Positions 47,630-56,602 are shown, numbered from the stretch's first letter. The stretch: 64,000 nucleotides of DNA from JBBSHJ01 sp038253135 (GCA_038253135.1 JBBSHJ010000001.1:1-64000), one strand, 5' to 3'. Program-made: numbers and translations. The notes: a model not told the origin generated them from the letters alone.

Positions 47630-48658
47630 TCAGCGGCGGCGCAGTGAGGCGTCGGTCAGCGACGGCGGCGCCCAGCCCCGGTCGCCCGTGTTGACGTTGG
47701 TGCCGGGCGGCACGATCTCATCAATCCGGTCGAGCACCTCGTCGGAGAGCACGACGTCCGCCGCACCCAACTGGCTCTCCAGCTGCTGCATCGTGCGCGG
47801 CCCGATGATGGCCGAGGTGACCGCGGGGTGGCGGATCACGAAGGCGACCGCGAGCTCGACCAGGGAGATCCCGGTCTTGTCCGCGAGCTCACCGAGCGCG
47901 TCCGCGGCTTCGAACTTCGCCTTGTTCTCCGGCGAGGCGATGTCGAAGCTATCCGGCTGCCGCGACGCGCGGTGCGACGGTTCGATGTCGCGGCCCTTGC
48001 GGTAGCGGCCGGACAGCCAGCCGCCGGCGAGCGGGCTCCACGGGATGACGCCCATGCCGTATTTCTCGCAGACCGGCAACACGTCGGCCTCGATCCCGCG
48101 CACGAGGATCGAATACGGCGGCTGCTCGCAGCGGAACCGCTCCCGGCCGCGATCCTGCGCGACCCACTGGGCTTCGACGATCTGGTACGCCGGGAACGTG
48201 GAACTGCCGAAGCAGCGGATCTTGCCGGCGCGGACCAGGTCGGTGAGCGCGCCGAGCGTCTCGTCGATGTCCGTCGTCTCCGGGTCGGGCCGGTGGATCT
48301 GGTAGAGGTCGATCCAGTCGGTGCCGAGCCGCTTGAGGCTGTTCTCCACCTCGCGGACGATCCAACGCCGCGAGTTGCCCTGCATGTTGACGTCGTCGCC
48401 CATGCCGCCGTGCGCCTTGGTCGCGAGCACGACGTCGTCCCGCCGTCCTCCGGCAAGGGCCTTGCCGACGATCGTCTCGCTCTCGCCGTGGCTGTAGACG
48501 TCGGCGGTGTCGATGAAGTTGATGCCCGCCTCGAGGGCGCGGTGGATGATCCGCACCGAGTCGTCGTGATCGGTGTTGCCGCTGGCGCCGAACATCATCG
48601 CTCCGAGGCAGAGCGGGGTGACTTGGATGCCGGTGTGGCCGAGTACGCGATAGTCCAT
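47630..48658 (-). CDS. Aldo/keto reductase
   Basis: 342 residues. NADPH-dependent reductase of carbonyls; TIM-barrel fold. Seen: MDYRVLGHTGIQVTPLCLGA, NFIDTADVYSHGESE (catalytic Asp and Tyr), VLATKAHGGM (catalytic Lys), DWIDLYQIHRPDPET (catalytic His), GIEADVLPVCEKYGMGVIPW, and the nucleotide-binding end VTSAIIGPRTMQQLESQLGA. It belongs to the general-stress/YhdN-type group with a 4-residue-extended loop. ATG 48658 has TAGGCT 7 bases upstream and no Shine-Dalgarno (leaderless). It lies between tRNA-Asp and tRNA-Phe, splitting a tRNA group usually found together. Confidence 0.92.
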   Translation of the reverse strand: MDYRVLGHTGIQVTPLCLGAMMFGASGNTDHDDSVRIIHRALEAGINFIDTADVYSHGESETIVGKALAGGRRDDVVLATKAHGGMGDDVNMQGNSRRWIVREVENSLKRLGTDWIDLYQIHRPDPETTDIDETLGALTDLVRAGKIRCFGSSTFPAYQIVEAQWVAQDRGRERFRCEQPPYSILVRGIEADVLPVCEKYGMGVIPWSPLAGGWLSGRYRKGRDIEPSHRASRQPDSFDIASPENKAKFEAADALGELADKTGISLVELAVAFVIRHPAVTSAIIGPRTMQQLESQLGAADVVLSDEVLDRIDEIVPPGTNVNTGDRGWAPPSLTDASLRRR

Positions 48659-48705
48659 GACTTCGAGCCTAGTCCCGCGGCCTGCCCGATCGGGCCGGCG
48701 GTTCC

Positions 48706-48905
48706 TCAGCTGGCCACGCCCACGCGGGCGAACTTGTAGTCCTCCTCGGTCGGCGTGTTGGTCGCGGTGGAGTAGACCCGCTGTCCGGCGAGGACAAGCT
48801 TGCCGTCGGCCCAGGTGAGGTAAGGGCTGTGGCCGAGGTAGCGGCCGTCGGTGGTACGGAAAACGGACAATCGCCCGGGAACCTCCCACGCGACGTATTC
48901 GGTGA
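48706..48905 (-). pseudogene. C-terminal fragment of an unidentified gene next to tRNA-Asp
   Basis: A frame with coding-like residues (TEYVAWEVPGRLSVFRTTDG, YLGHSPYLTWADGKLVLAGQ, YSTATNTPTEEDYKFARVGV) ends at 48706. It has no start codon of its own: the only ATG lies inside tRNA-Asp. The alternating beta-strand pattern suggests the end of a beta-propeller or glycosidase-like protein, but I do not recognise the family. It begins right behind the 3' end of tRNA-Asp, where integrative elements usually insert, so it may be the leftover of one. Confidence 0.4.
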
Positions 48906-48907
48906 AG

Positions 48908-48981
48908 CGACCCCGACCGGGCTCGAACCGGCGACCTCCGCCGTGACAGGGCGGCACGCTAACCAACTGCGCTACGGGGCC
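48908..48981 (-). tRNA. tRNA-Asp (GTC)
   Basis: Minus strand cloverleaf: acceptor GGCCCCG/CGGGGTC (one G-U), D arm GCGC...GCGT, anticodon stem CCGCC/GGCGG with loop CTGTCAC (anticodon GTC), T arm GCCGG-TTCGAGC-CCGGT, discriminator G. CCA not encoded. Confidence 0.97.
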
Positions 48982-49012
48982 TTGCTGGTGGATCGGATGT
49001 GCGTGTAGAGCG

Positions 49013-49085
49013 TACCCCCAACGGGATTCGAACCCGTGCTACCGCCGTGAAAGGGCGAGGTCCTGGGCCGCTAGACGATGGGGGC
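49013..49085 (-). tRNA. tRNA-Glu (TTC)
   Basis: Minus strand cloverleaf: acceptor GCCCCCA/TGGGGGT, D arm with GTCTAGCGGCC, anticodon loop CTTTCAC (anticodon TTC) between CCGCC-type stems, T arm ACGGG-TTCGAAT-CCCGT, discriminator A. First of the minus-strand tRNA group, 31 bases before tRNA-Asp. Confidence 0.97.
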
Positions 49086-49172
49086 CTGATTTCGAACACC
49101 AGCTTGCCCACAACAGGTTGCCAAACCCCGCGGACCGGCGGCGGACGGGTCGTTCCCGAAGGAAGCCGGTTC

Positions 49173-49202
49173 AGCATACGCGAGCGCCGCGGGTGGTCCC
49201 AA
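49173..49202 (-). promoter_or_regulatory. Candidate promoter of the tRNA-Glu/tRNA-Asp unit
   Basis: Minus strand TTGGGA (49202-49197), 18-base spacer, TATGCT (49178-49173), about 88 bases before tRNA-Glu. The rest of the 324-base gap to the gene at 49410 shows no recognisable element. Confidence 0.4.
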
Positions 49203-49409
49203 ACGGCGTCAGCCGCGAGGCCGACCGGGGGGCGAGATAGCCGTCGTACCCCGATGTGCCGTGTTGCGCCGGGCAGGGGCGGATATCGCCTCGGCTTCGG
49301 CCGGTCGCGTCGCCGTCAGTTGGTGCGGCCGATGCGGGTCAGCGGGCTTTACCCCCGTCGGTCTTGGTGATTGCGTCACGGACAACTTCCAGCCCGAGGG
49401 GAATCCGAG

Positions 49410-51305
49410 ATGCTCTCGCTCGACGTGCACGGTGCCGTTTACGCGGACAAGGTTCGCGGCTGCTGGGTGGGCAAGAACGCCGGCGGCACGCTGGGCACGC
49501 CGCTGGAGAAGGCGTACGGCGAGGAGGAGCCGTTCGACGTCTGGTGGTACCCGGAACTGCGGGAGGGCGGCCTGCCGAACGACGACCTGGAGATCCAGCT
49601 GATCTGGCTGAAGGCGCTCGAGGAGGTCGGTCCGGCTCTGACCGCGACCGATCTCGCGCAGTACTGGCTCGACCACGTCGGCTACAACTTCGATGAATAC
49701 GGGCTGTCGAAGACGAACCTGCGCCTCGGTCTGAGCCCACCCGTCAGCGGGCACTTCAACAACTGGTTCATCGACTGCATGGGAAGCCCGATCCGCTCGG
49801 AGATCTGGGCGTGCGTCGCGCCGGGGCTGCCCCGGATCGCGGCCCGCTATGCCTATGAGGACGCGATCTGCGACCACGCCGGCGGGGAGTCCGTCTACGG
49901 CGAGCTCTTCAACGTGGCGGTGCAATCCGCCGGTTTCGTGATCGACGATGCGCTCCGGCTGGTCGACATCGGGCTCTCGTACGTCCCCGCCGACAGCCAG
50001 ACGGCCAAGGCGGTCCGCGCGGCCGTCGACGCGCACGCGGCCGGCGTCGACTGGCAGGAGGCCCGCCGTCGGGTCCTGGCCGCGACCCCGCACTACGTCG
50101 CGCAGTACTCACCGATCAACCTCGGCTTCCAGGTGATCGGGCTGCTCTACGGGACCGACTTCGCAAGCGGCATCTGCATCACCGTCAACTGCGGCTACGA
50201 CACCGATTCCTCGGGCGCGTCGATCGGCAGCTATCTCGGCATCCTCGCCGGCGCCGGTGGGCTCCCGGCGAAATGGACCGAGCCGCTCGGTGAGTCCATT
50301 TCCACCAACGAGTCGTGGGGCGGCGTACGCCACCTTTCCGACGGCCCCAATCCCGCACCGAACAACCTCGACGACCTCGTCGCCCGGATCCGAGCCGCCG
50401 CCGAGCGGGTCCTCACCGCACACGGCTGCCTCGGCGCCGACGGCGCGGTCACCGTCGCCGAGGCGGACCTTTATGCCGACGACGACGTACGCCGCCGCCG
50501 GGACGCCAACCCGTTGCGGGCGATCGGCACGGGATCCGTCGCCGGCGTCACGATCGAGTACGACGGGACACCCGGCGTCGTGCCGGGGTCATCGACGCGG
50601 GTCGTTACCCGGCTCGCGAACCGGCACCCGGACCCCATCGAAGCGACCGTCCGGCTGAGGGGGCCCGACGGTTTCGATGCGCCGCCGCCGGTCACGGTGA
50701 CGCTCCCGCCGGGGGACACCGTGCTCGACTGGATCATCGGCGTGCCCGGCCGCGCGCTCCTGGACGACTCCAACCGGCTGTTCGTCGAGGTGTCCGCCCC
50801 CGGCCGGCCGGCGCAGGCCGCGACGCCGCTGGTGCTGATCGGGGCCGGCGCGTGGCGGGTCGCCGGCCCGTTCCCGCTGGATGCGGACCGGGAGGCGGCG
50901 CGGCCCGACGGCGACGGTGACAGCTGGCGCGATCTGGCGGTGATCGGCAACGCGGTACCCCTCGACGGTGTGCTCACGGCGCCCGGCGTCCTGCACCTGC
51001 AGACATTCCTGCGCAGCCCCGACCGCCGCGACGTCTACCTGATGCTCGACAGCAGCTGTCCCAACACGGTGTGGCTCAACCGACGGCAGGTCGGCCGCCG
51101 GCCGGACAGCCGGCCGATCCGCCCGAGTTACGGCGGCTCGGACATCGAGACGACGCTCGAGCCGGGATGGAACGAGCTGCTGGTGACGCTGGCTACCGAC
51201 CGTGACGGACCACCGGACTGCCACCTGCTCATCAGCAGCCGTGACGTCTTCCGCAACGGCGGGTACGACGTCGGCCGGACCCGGTTCCCGTGGGACGAGG
51301 ACTGA
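49410..51305 (+). CDS. ADP-ribosylglycohydrolase-family protein with a C-terminal beta-rich extension
   Basis: 631 residues. Residues about 5-330 match the ADP-ribosyl-(dinitrogen reductase) hydrolase family: DKVRGCWVGKNAGGTLGTPL, the metal site PNDDLEIQLIWL (in place of the common TDDT), and NCGYDTDSSGASIGSYLGI (GGDTDT-like, D-x-D). Residues about 370-631 form an unrecognised region of beta strands (TVRLRGPDGFDAPPPVTVTL, YLMLDSSCPNTVWLN, LEPGWNELLVTLATDRDG) resembling a carbohydrate-binding or jelly-roll domain. No signal peptide is visible. ATG 49410 follows GAGGGGA by 7 bases. Placed at the head of a LacI-regulated sugar locus, it may remove an ADP-ribose or glycosyl group from a small molecule rather than a protein (inference). 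Confidence 0.82.
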   Translation: MLSLDVHGAVYADKVRGCWVGKNAGGTLGTPLEKAYGEEEPFDVWWYPELREGGLPNDDLEIQLIWLKALEEVGPALTATDLAQYWLDHVGYNFDEYGLSKTNLRLGLSPPVSGHFNNWFIDCMGSPIRSEIWACVAPGLPRIAARYAYEDAICDHAGGESVYGELFNVAVQSAGFVIDDALRLVDIGLSYVPADSQTAKAVRAAVDAHAAGVDWQEARRRVLAATPHYVAQYSPINLGFQVIGLLYGTDFASGICITVNCGYDTDSSGASIGSYLGILAGAGGLPAKWTEPLGESISTNESWGGVRHLSDGPNPAPNNLDDLVARIRAAAERVLTAHGCLGADGAVTVAEADLYADDDVRRRRDANPLRAIGTGSVAGVTIEYDGTPGVVPGSSTRVVTRLANRHPDPIEATVRLRGPDGFDAPPPVTVTLPPGDTVLDWIIGVPGRALLDDSNRLFVEVSAPGRPAQAATPLVLIGAGAWRVAGPFPLDADREAARPDGDGDSWRDLAVIGNAVPLDGVLTAPGVLHLQTFLRSPDRRDVYLMLDSSCPNTVWLNRRQVGRRPDSRPIRPSYGGSDIETTLEPGWNELLVTLATDRDGPPDCHLLISSRDVFRNGGYDVGRTRFPWDED

Positions 51306-51447
51306 GGATTCCGCTAGCCGGCTAGCTGTGTACGGATGAGGACCACGGTGGCGTCGCTTTTCCGATTCGGGCTCCCGCGCTCAGCGGCCGATTTCACCCC
51401 GTCAGTCCCTACGCGTCACACGTCGGTTGCGGGTACATTCTCGATGC

Positions 51448-51885
51448 GTGGCAGACCTCCGAGATGACGCGATCAACCTGCTCGGCGCTGCGGCCCGTGC
51501 CGTCCGCACGGCGACCGACCGCAGGCTGGCGAAATACGGCGTCTATGCCGGCCAGCACCTGATCCTGGCCTGCCTGTGGGAGGAGGACGGGCTGACGCCG
51601 AGCCAGGTCGCGTCCCGGCTGGCGCTCGAAACGCCGACCGTGACACGGGCCGTGCAGCGGATGGAGGCGGCGGAACTGATCGAACGGCGGGGCGACATCC
51701 GAGACGGGCGGCTGGTCCGCATCTGGCTGCTACCCAAGGGCAGGACGATGAGACGGGTCATCGGCCGCGTCACCGACCAGGTCCGGGCCGAGGTCTTCGC
51801 CGATCTGAACCCTCGGGAGCAGGCGATGCTGGCCAATCTGCTGTCGAAGCTGACGCTGCCCCGTAGCCGCACCGGCTCGGAGTGA
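51448..51885 (+). CDS. MarR-family transcription regulator
   Basis: 145 residues from GTG 51448; TACATT lies 8 bases upstream without a Shine-Dalgarno, so it may be leaderless. Winged helix-turn-helix: LTPSQVASRLALETPTVTRA, then VQRMEAAELIERRGDIRDGR and a C-terminal dimerisation helix. Its last codons, SRTGSE, are encoded by the first copy of a 24-bp tandem repeat that continues past the stop. Target and ligand are unknown; the nearest candidates are the ADP-ribosylglycohydrolase-family gene or the sugar genes beyond the LacI gene. Confidence 0.85.
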   Translation: MADLRDDAINLLGAAARAVRTATDRRLAKYGVYAGQHLILACLWEEDGLTPSQVASRLALETPTVTRAVQRMEAAELIERRGDIRDGRLVRIWLLPKGRTMRRVIGRVTDQVRAEVFADLNPREQAMLANLLSKLTLPRSRTGSE

Positions 51886-51936
51886 GACAGCCGCACCGGC
51901 TCGGAGTGAGACAGCCGCACCGGCTCGGAATCAATC
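51865..51936. repeat. 24-bp tandem repeat, three copies
   Basis: Unit AGCCGCACCGGCTCGGAGTG + AGAC. Copies at 51865-51888 and 51889-51912 are identical; the third, 51913-51936, diverges in its last seven or so bases. Copy 1 encodes the end of the MarR protein, including its stop. Copy 3 reaches the stop codon of the convergent LacI gene. Lies exactly between the two converging genes. Confidence 0.9.
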
Positions 51937-52936
51937 AGCGGCTTCGGATCGAGCTGCCGCGGATCAGCAGGGTCGCCGGGAGTACGACGTGCATCGGTTC
52001 GCCGGTCTCGCCGCGGATCCGGCGCAGCAGCAGGGTCGCGGCCTCGCGGCCGATCTCGTACGTCGGCTGGGTCACGACGGTCAGGGGCGGATTGACGGCG
52101 GTGGCCCAGCTCGACTGGTCGAAGCCGACCACCGCGAGGTCGTCGGGCATGGTGAGGCCGGCGGCGGTGATCGCCTCGAGCGCGCCGATCGTCATGAGGT
52201 TGTTGGCGACGAAGAGCCCGTCGAGCTGCTGATCGGCGAGCAGCACCGAGGTGGCGACACGCCCGCCCTCGACCCGAAAATCGCCGCTGACGACGAGGCC
52301 CGCCTCGGCGTCGACCCCGGCCCGCTTCAGGGCGGCCTTGTAGCCGGCCATCCGGCGGGAGCCGGTCGTCGTACTCCTCGGGCCCGAGACGAAGCCGATC
52401 CGGCGGCAGCCCTGCTCGATCAGGTGGGTGGTCGCGTCGTCGGCGGCGCGTTGGTTGTTGACCATCACGCTGTCGACCGCCGCCCCGGGCACCCGGCGGT
52501 CGACCGTGACGACAGGGATCCGACGCTCGGTGAGGATGGAGAGCTGGTGCTCGGACGGCGAGGACGGCGAGAGCACCACGCCGGCCATCTGCTCGGCTGC
52601 GGCGACCTCGAGATAACGGCGTTCCTTGGCGCCGTCCTCGTCGGTGTTGGCAAGGACGACCGAATAATCGGCCTCCTGCGCGGCGTCCTCGATGCCCCGG
52701 ACCATCGAGGTGAAGAAGGGATTGGTGATGTCCGAGATCAGCACGCCGAGCACGGTGGTGGCGCGGGTCCGCAGGCTGCGGGCCGCGCCGTTGGGCCGGT
52801 AGCCGAGATCGGCGATGGCCGCGTCGACCCGCTCGCGCAGCGCGGCCGCGACGTCGGTGCGACCGTTGAGCACCCGCGATACCGTCGCCGGCGACACCCC
52901 GGCGGACGCAGCCACGTCGCGAATCGTGGTCGGCAC
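51935..52936 (-). CDS. LacI-family transcription regulator
   Basis: 333 residues from GTG 52936, chosen for GGAGGAG just upstream; GTG 52960 has no such site. Helix-turn-helix TTIRDVAASAGVSPATVSRV, hinge RPNGAARSLRTRATTVLGVL, then the sugar-binding-protein-like effector domain (ISDITNPFFTSMVRGIEDAA, GFVSGPRSTTTGSRRMAGY, DLAVVGFDQSSWATAVNPPL). Divergent from the fucose-isomerase-like gene, whose operon it probably represses. Ligand likely a sugar, as usual in the family. No clear operator palindrome was found in the gap. Confidence 0.91.
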   Translation of the reverse strand: MPTTIRDVAASAGVSPATVSRVLNGRTDVAAALRERVDAAIADLGYRPNGAARSLRTRATTVLGVLISDITNPFFTSMVRGIEDAAQEADYSVVLANTDEDGAKERRYLEVAAAEQMAGVVLSPSSPSEHQLSILTERRIPVVTVDRRVPGAAVDSVMVNNQRAADDATTHLIEQGCRRIGFVSGPRSTTTGSRRMAGYKAALKRAGVDAEAGLVVSGDFRVEGGRVATSVLLADQQLDGLFVANNLMTIGALEAITAAGLTMPDDLAVVGFDQSSWATAVNPPLTVVTQPTYEIGREAATLLLRRIRGETGEPMHVVLPATLLIRGSSIRSR

Positions 52937-53014
52937 GGGCTCCTCCGAATCGTCGGTCACGCGGTCGGGACGACCGGCTTCGGCGAAAGCCTACGTCCAC
53001 CCGCGCCGGCGAGG

Positions 53015-53044
53015 TTGACATGCGTACGCCGTGGGCACGAATGT
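53015..53044 (+). promoter_or_regulatory. Promoter of the isomerase-kinase operon
   Basis: TTGACA (53015-53020), 18-base spacer, GAATGT (53039-53044), 57 bases before the start codon at 53101, which is preceded by GGAGGAA. Confidence 0.5.
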
Positions 53045-53100
53045 GTTCCGGGAAATCGTTCTATTTTGCGATCACGCCGATCCGCACGGAGGAATCAGAT

Positions 53101-54516
53101 ATGGCACGCATTGGGCTGCTGACGATGTCCGACGGCCGCGACTACGTCGCCCGTGACATCGACGCGCACTGCCGCTCGACGGAGGCCGAGATCGCCACCG
53201 CGCTCGAGGGTTCCGGGCACGAGGTCATCCGTGCCGAGGAGCCGATCACCACCAACGTGCTGGCCACCGGCGAGGCCCGGCGGATCGCGGCGAGCCGGCC
53301 CGACCTGACGATCTTCAGCTATCCGGTGTGGGCGTTCCCGCACTTCACGATGCTGGCCGCGGTCGAGACCACCGGTTCGCTGCAGCTGCTCGGCAACATC
53401 GATCCGCAGCAGCCTGGCATGGTCGGCATGCTCGCCGCCGCGGGCGGGCTCGACCAGATCGGCCGCCAGCACGCCCGCGCGTGGGGTGACATCTCCGATG
53501 ACGCCGTGCTGGGCCGGGTGCTCACGCAGGTGCGGGCCGCGAGCGCGGTCGGCGGGTTGCGCGGCACGACCTTCGGCCGGATCGGTGGCCGGCCGATGGG
53601 GATGTACACCGCCGTGGCGAACGCCGACCAGTGGGTGTCGCAGTTCGGCGTCGACGTCGAGGAGATCGACCAGTTCGAGCTGGTCCGCCGGGCCCGCGAG
53701 ATCGACCCGTCGCGGGTCAAGGCGGGCATCGCCTGGCTGGAGAAGCACGCGGCCGGCGTGCATTACGACGGCAAGAAGCTGACGCCCGACACGCTCGGCC
53801 GCCAGGTCGCGACGTACCACGCGATGCGCGAGCTGATCGAGGAGTGGAACCTTTCCTTCTCCGGCATCAAGGGCCAGCCGGAGCTGACCGGCCACTGGTG
53901 CACGATGGACGTCGCCGAGGCGTTCCTGAACGACCCCTATGACTGGGAGGGTCCGAAGGACACGCACGTCACCGCGACCGAGGCCGACATGGACGCGGCG
54001 CTGACGATGCAGATCCTCAAGCTGCTCTCCGGGGGCACTCCCGTGCTGTTCGCAGACGTTCGGCATTATCACGCCGACCGCGACATCTGGGACCTGTGCA
54101 ACTCCGGCCAGCACGCCACGTGGTACGCCGCCCGCAGCGACGACCCAGTCGAGAACATGGCCAGGGTCAATCTCTACCCGGAGGTGTTCTTCTTCCCCGC
54201 CGGCGGCGCGTCCGTGCATCACATCGCGGCGCCGGGGGACTGCACCTTCGCCCGCCTGACCCGCAAGGACCACCGCTACCGCATGCAGGTCGTGCGCGGA
54301 TCGTTCGAGTCCTACGACGACGCAACTAACACCAAGCTCGGCGCGCAGTCCACGCAGGAGTGGCCGCACGCCTTCACCCGGCTGCAGACCTCGGCCGAGG
54401 AATTCATCAGCAGTTACGGCTGCAACCACATTCACGCCGTACCCGGCGATTACGTCGCCGACCTCGAAGCGGTCTGCAACCTGCTCGACGTCGATTTCGT
54501 CCCGATGGGCCGCTAG
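53101..54516 (+). CDS. L-fucose/L-arabinose isomerase-family protein
   Basis: 471 residues. Resembles the FucI/AraA fold of metal-dependent aldose-ketose isomerases: ARIGLLTMSDGRDYVARDID, GGRPMGMYTAVANADQWVSQ, SGIKGQPELTGHWCTMDVAE, DVRHYHADRDIWDLCNSGQH and CNHIHAVPGDYVADL. Similarity is to distant members of the family, so the sugar cannot be named. Expected to be cytoplasmic. ATG 53101 has GGAGGAA 7 bases upstream. Its stop codon overlaps the start of the kinase gene by one base, so the two are coupled. Confidence 0.83.
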   Translation: MARIGLLTMSDGRDYVARDIDAHCRSTEAEIATALEGSGHEVIRAEEPITTNVLATGEARRIAASRPDLTIFSYPVWAFPHFTMLAAVETTGSLQLLGNIDPQQPGMVGMLAAAGGLDQIGRQHARAWGDISDDAVLGRVLTQVRAASAVGGLRGTTFGRIGGRPMGMYTAVANADQWVSQFGVDVEEIDQFELVRRAREIDPSRVKAGIAWLEKHAAGVHYDGKKLTPDTLGRQVATYHAMRELIEEWNLSFSGIKGQPELTGHWCTMDVAEAFLNDPYDWEGPKDTHVTATEADMDAALTMQILKLLSGGTPVLFADVRHYHADRDIWDLCNSGQHATWYAARSDDPVENMARVNLYPEVFFFPAGGASVHHIAAPGDCTFARLTRKDHRYRMQVVRGSFESYDDATNTKLGAQSTQEWPHAFTRLQTSAEEFISSYGCNHIHAVPGDYVADLEAVCNLLDVDFVPMGR

Positions 54517-55997
54517 TGGCGGGACTGCTGCTTGGCATCGATATCGGCACGTCGAGTTCGAAGGGCGTGCTCGCCCGCTCGGACGGCACGCTGGTGGCGA
54601 CGGCGGTGCGGGAGCACCGCACATCGACGCCGCGGCCCGGGTGGGTCGAGCACGACGCGGAAACGGTCTGGTGGCCCGACTTCTGTCAGATCACTTCCGA
54701 ATTGCTGGCGGTTTCCGACGAACCGGTCGTTGGGTTGGGTTTGTCCGGCATTGGTCCCTGCGCCGTCGTTTGTGATGAGATCGGTACGCCGTTACGGCCG
54801 GCGATTCTCTACGGCGTCGACACCCGCGCGACTGCGCAGATCGAGGCCCTGACCGAGCGGTACGGCGCGGACGCGATCCGCGAGCGATGCGGCTCGATCC
54901 TCACCAGCCAGGCGATCGGGCCGAAATTCCAGTGGCTGCGGGACAACGAGCCGTCGGTGTGGGAGCGCACCCGTCGCTTCTTCATGGCCAGCTCGTTCCT
55001 GGTCCACCGCCTCACCGGGCGTTACGTGCTCGACCATCACTCGGCCAGCCAATGCACCCCGCTCTATGACCCACAGGAGCATTCCTGGATCTCCGACTGG
55101 TGCTCCGATATCGCCCCTGGTCTGGAAATGCCTGATCTGGCTTGGCCGGGTAAAATCGTGGGGCAGGTTTCGCCGTCAGCTGCCGCGGCTACGGGGCTGC
55201 CGGCTGGCACACCCGTCATTGGTGGAACCATCGACGCCTGGGCCGAGGGCGTCTCCGCCGGCGCGATCGATCCGGGCGATCTGATGTTGATGTACGGCAC
55301 CACGATGTTCATGGTCGAGGTGCTGCGCGAGCGGCGTACCCACCCCACCTTGTGGGGCACCGTCGGCGTGCTGCCCGACACCTACAACTTCGCCGCCGGC
55401 ATGGCCACCTCCGGGGCCGTCACCGACTGGCTGCGGCAGGTGACCGGGACGTCGTACGACGTCCTGACCGGCGAGGCGGAGACGGCCGGGCGCGGCGGCG
55501 ACGGGCTGCTGATGCTGCCGTATTTCGCCGGCGAGCGCACGCCGATCTTCGACCCCGACGCGCGGGGCACCCTCATCGGCCTGACCACCCAGCACACCCG
55601 GGGGCACCTCTACCGGGCGGCGCTGGAGGCGACGGCGTACGGCGTCCGGCACAACCTCGAGGCCATGCGCGTGGCCGGCGGTGTCGACGAGCGGCTGGTG
55701 GCCGTCGGCGGCGGCACCAAGGGCGGACTGTGGACGCAGATCGTGTCCGACGTGCTACAGCAGCCGCAGGACCTACCGCAGGAGACCGTCGGGGCCAGCT
55801 ACGGCGACGCCTTCCTGGTGGCGCGGGCGCTCGGGCTGGCCGAGGATCCACGCGACTGGAATCCGATCGCGACCACCGTCGAGCCCGATCCGGCGGCCGC
55901 CGCGGACTATAACGAGCTCTACCGGCTCTATCGCGAGCTCTATCCGGCGACCCGGGAGATCGCGCACGCGCTGGCGAGGCGGCAACGCGCGGGCTGA
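54516..55997 (+). CDS. FGGY-family sugar kinase (xylulokinase-like)
   Basis: 493 residues. Phosphorylates a sugar, probably the ketose made by the isomerase. Seen: the phosphate-binding start LLGIDIGTSSSKGVLARSDG, WVEHDAETVWW, GLGLSGIGPCAVVCDEIG, catalytic Asp in GGTIDAWAEGVSAGAI, LMLMYGTTMFMVEVL and GERTPIFDPDARGTL, then VGGGTKGGLWTQIVSDVLQQ. GTG 54516 overlaps the isomerase stop by one base; the reading frame extends upstream but within the isomerase gene. The final 40 residues (YNELYRLYRELYPATREIAH) form the usual helical end. Confidence 0.9.
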   Translation: MAGLLLGIDIGTSSSKGVLARSDGTLVATAVREHRTSTPRPGWVEHDAETVWWPDFCQITSELLAVSDEPVVGLGLSGIGPCAVVCDEIGTPLRPAILYGVDTRATAQIEALTERYGADAIRERCGSILTSQAIGPKFQWLRDNEPSVWERTRRFFMASSFLVHRLTGRYVLDHHSASQCTPLYDPQEHSWISDWCSDIAPGLEMPDLAWPGKIVGQVSPSAAAATGLPAGTPVIGGTIDAWAEGVSAGAIDPGDLMLMYGTTMFMVEVLRERRTHPTLWGTVGVLPDTYNFAAGMATSGAVTDWLRQVTGTSYDVLTGEAETAGRGGDGLLMLPYFAGERTPIFDPDARGTLIGLTTQHTRGHLYRAALEATAYGVRHNLEAMRVAGGVDERLVAVGGGTKGGLWTQIVSDVLQQPQDLPQETVGASYGDAFLVARALGLAEDPRDWNPIATTVEPDPAAAADYNELYRLYRELYPATREIAHALARRQRAG

Positions 55998-56183
55998 CCC
56001 ACCCCGCGGAGCGTCTTGTCGCCGATTATTGCGGCCTCGAAGGGGCCGTCGGTGCCGCACAAGTCGGCGACAGGACGGCTGGGGTCGGCGTGCTGCACGC
56101 GTCGCGCTCGCGTCGTCTCCGGGGATCCGCCGAGGTGATGTAGGCGCCCGTCCTTCAGGCCCGTCGGCGGCTACCGTCTGGCG

Positions 56184-56421
56184 ATGGACATTGACTGGAG
56201 CGCCGAGGTGGTCGACCAGCTGGAGTCGCACTGGCGGCATCGGCTCAGGCCCCGTCTGGACGGGCTGACCGACGACGAGTACTTCTGGCAGCCGGTCCCC
56301 TACTGCTGGACGATCAGCCGCCGAGGTCAAAGCTCTGCGCCGATCTCCTTCGGGACGGGCGAGTTCACCATGGACTTCGGTGAGCCGCCGCACGAGCGGG
56401 AGCCGGTGACGACGATCGCGT
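56184..56421 (+). pseudogene. N-terminal fragment of a DinB-superfamily gene
   Basis: About 79 residues match a common actinobacterial DinB-like family: MDIDWSAEVVDQLESHWRHR, RPRLDGLTDDEYFWQPVPYC, SAPISFGTGEFTMDF and PVTTIA. At about 56421, where the family continues with 'WRL.H', the similarity ends; the frame runs into unrelated codons and stops at 56465. The start (ATG 56184) and its TACCGT box 6 bases upstream remain. On the opposite strand a different frame also ends exactly at 56422 (TLRSFHAGRGYPDLTYRSLA), so this is a recombination joint. Confidence 0.7.
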
Positions 56422-56602
56422 CTAGGACACGAGGAAGCTGGTCAGAGCCAAGGACCGGTAGGTGAGGTCGGGATAACCGCGGCCTGCGTGGAAGGATCGC
56501 AGCGTTCCGCGAGGGCACGCCGGACCACGCCTTGCAGGTGCGTGACAGGGCCATGGTGGGGTCGCTCGAAGACCGGATGCCCGCCATGGCATGGTCGGCG
56601 CC

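Noticed and set aside
48908..48966. Start codon ATG 48966 for the small minus-strand frame
   Set aside because: It lies inside tRNA-Asp, so a protein starting there would be translated from the tRNA; the frame is better read as a gene fragment.
53050..53080. Possible LacI operator (ATCG...CGAT) upstream of the isomerase gene
   Set aside because: Arms of four bases with a 10-base gap are not convincing compared with the clear palindrome at 15098.
56422..56520. Minus-strand frame ending TLRSFHAGRGYPDLTYRSLA as a gene
   Set aside because: No start, no recognised family and only about 30 coding-like residues; treated as part of the recombination joint.
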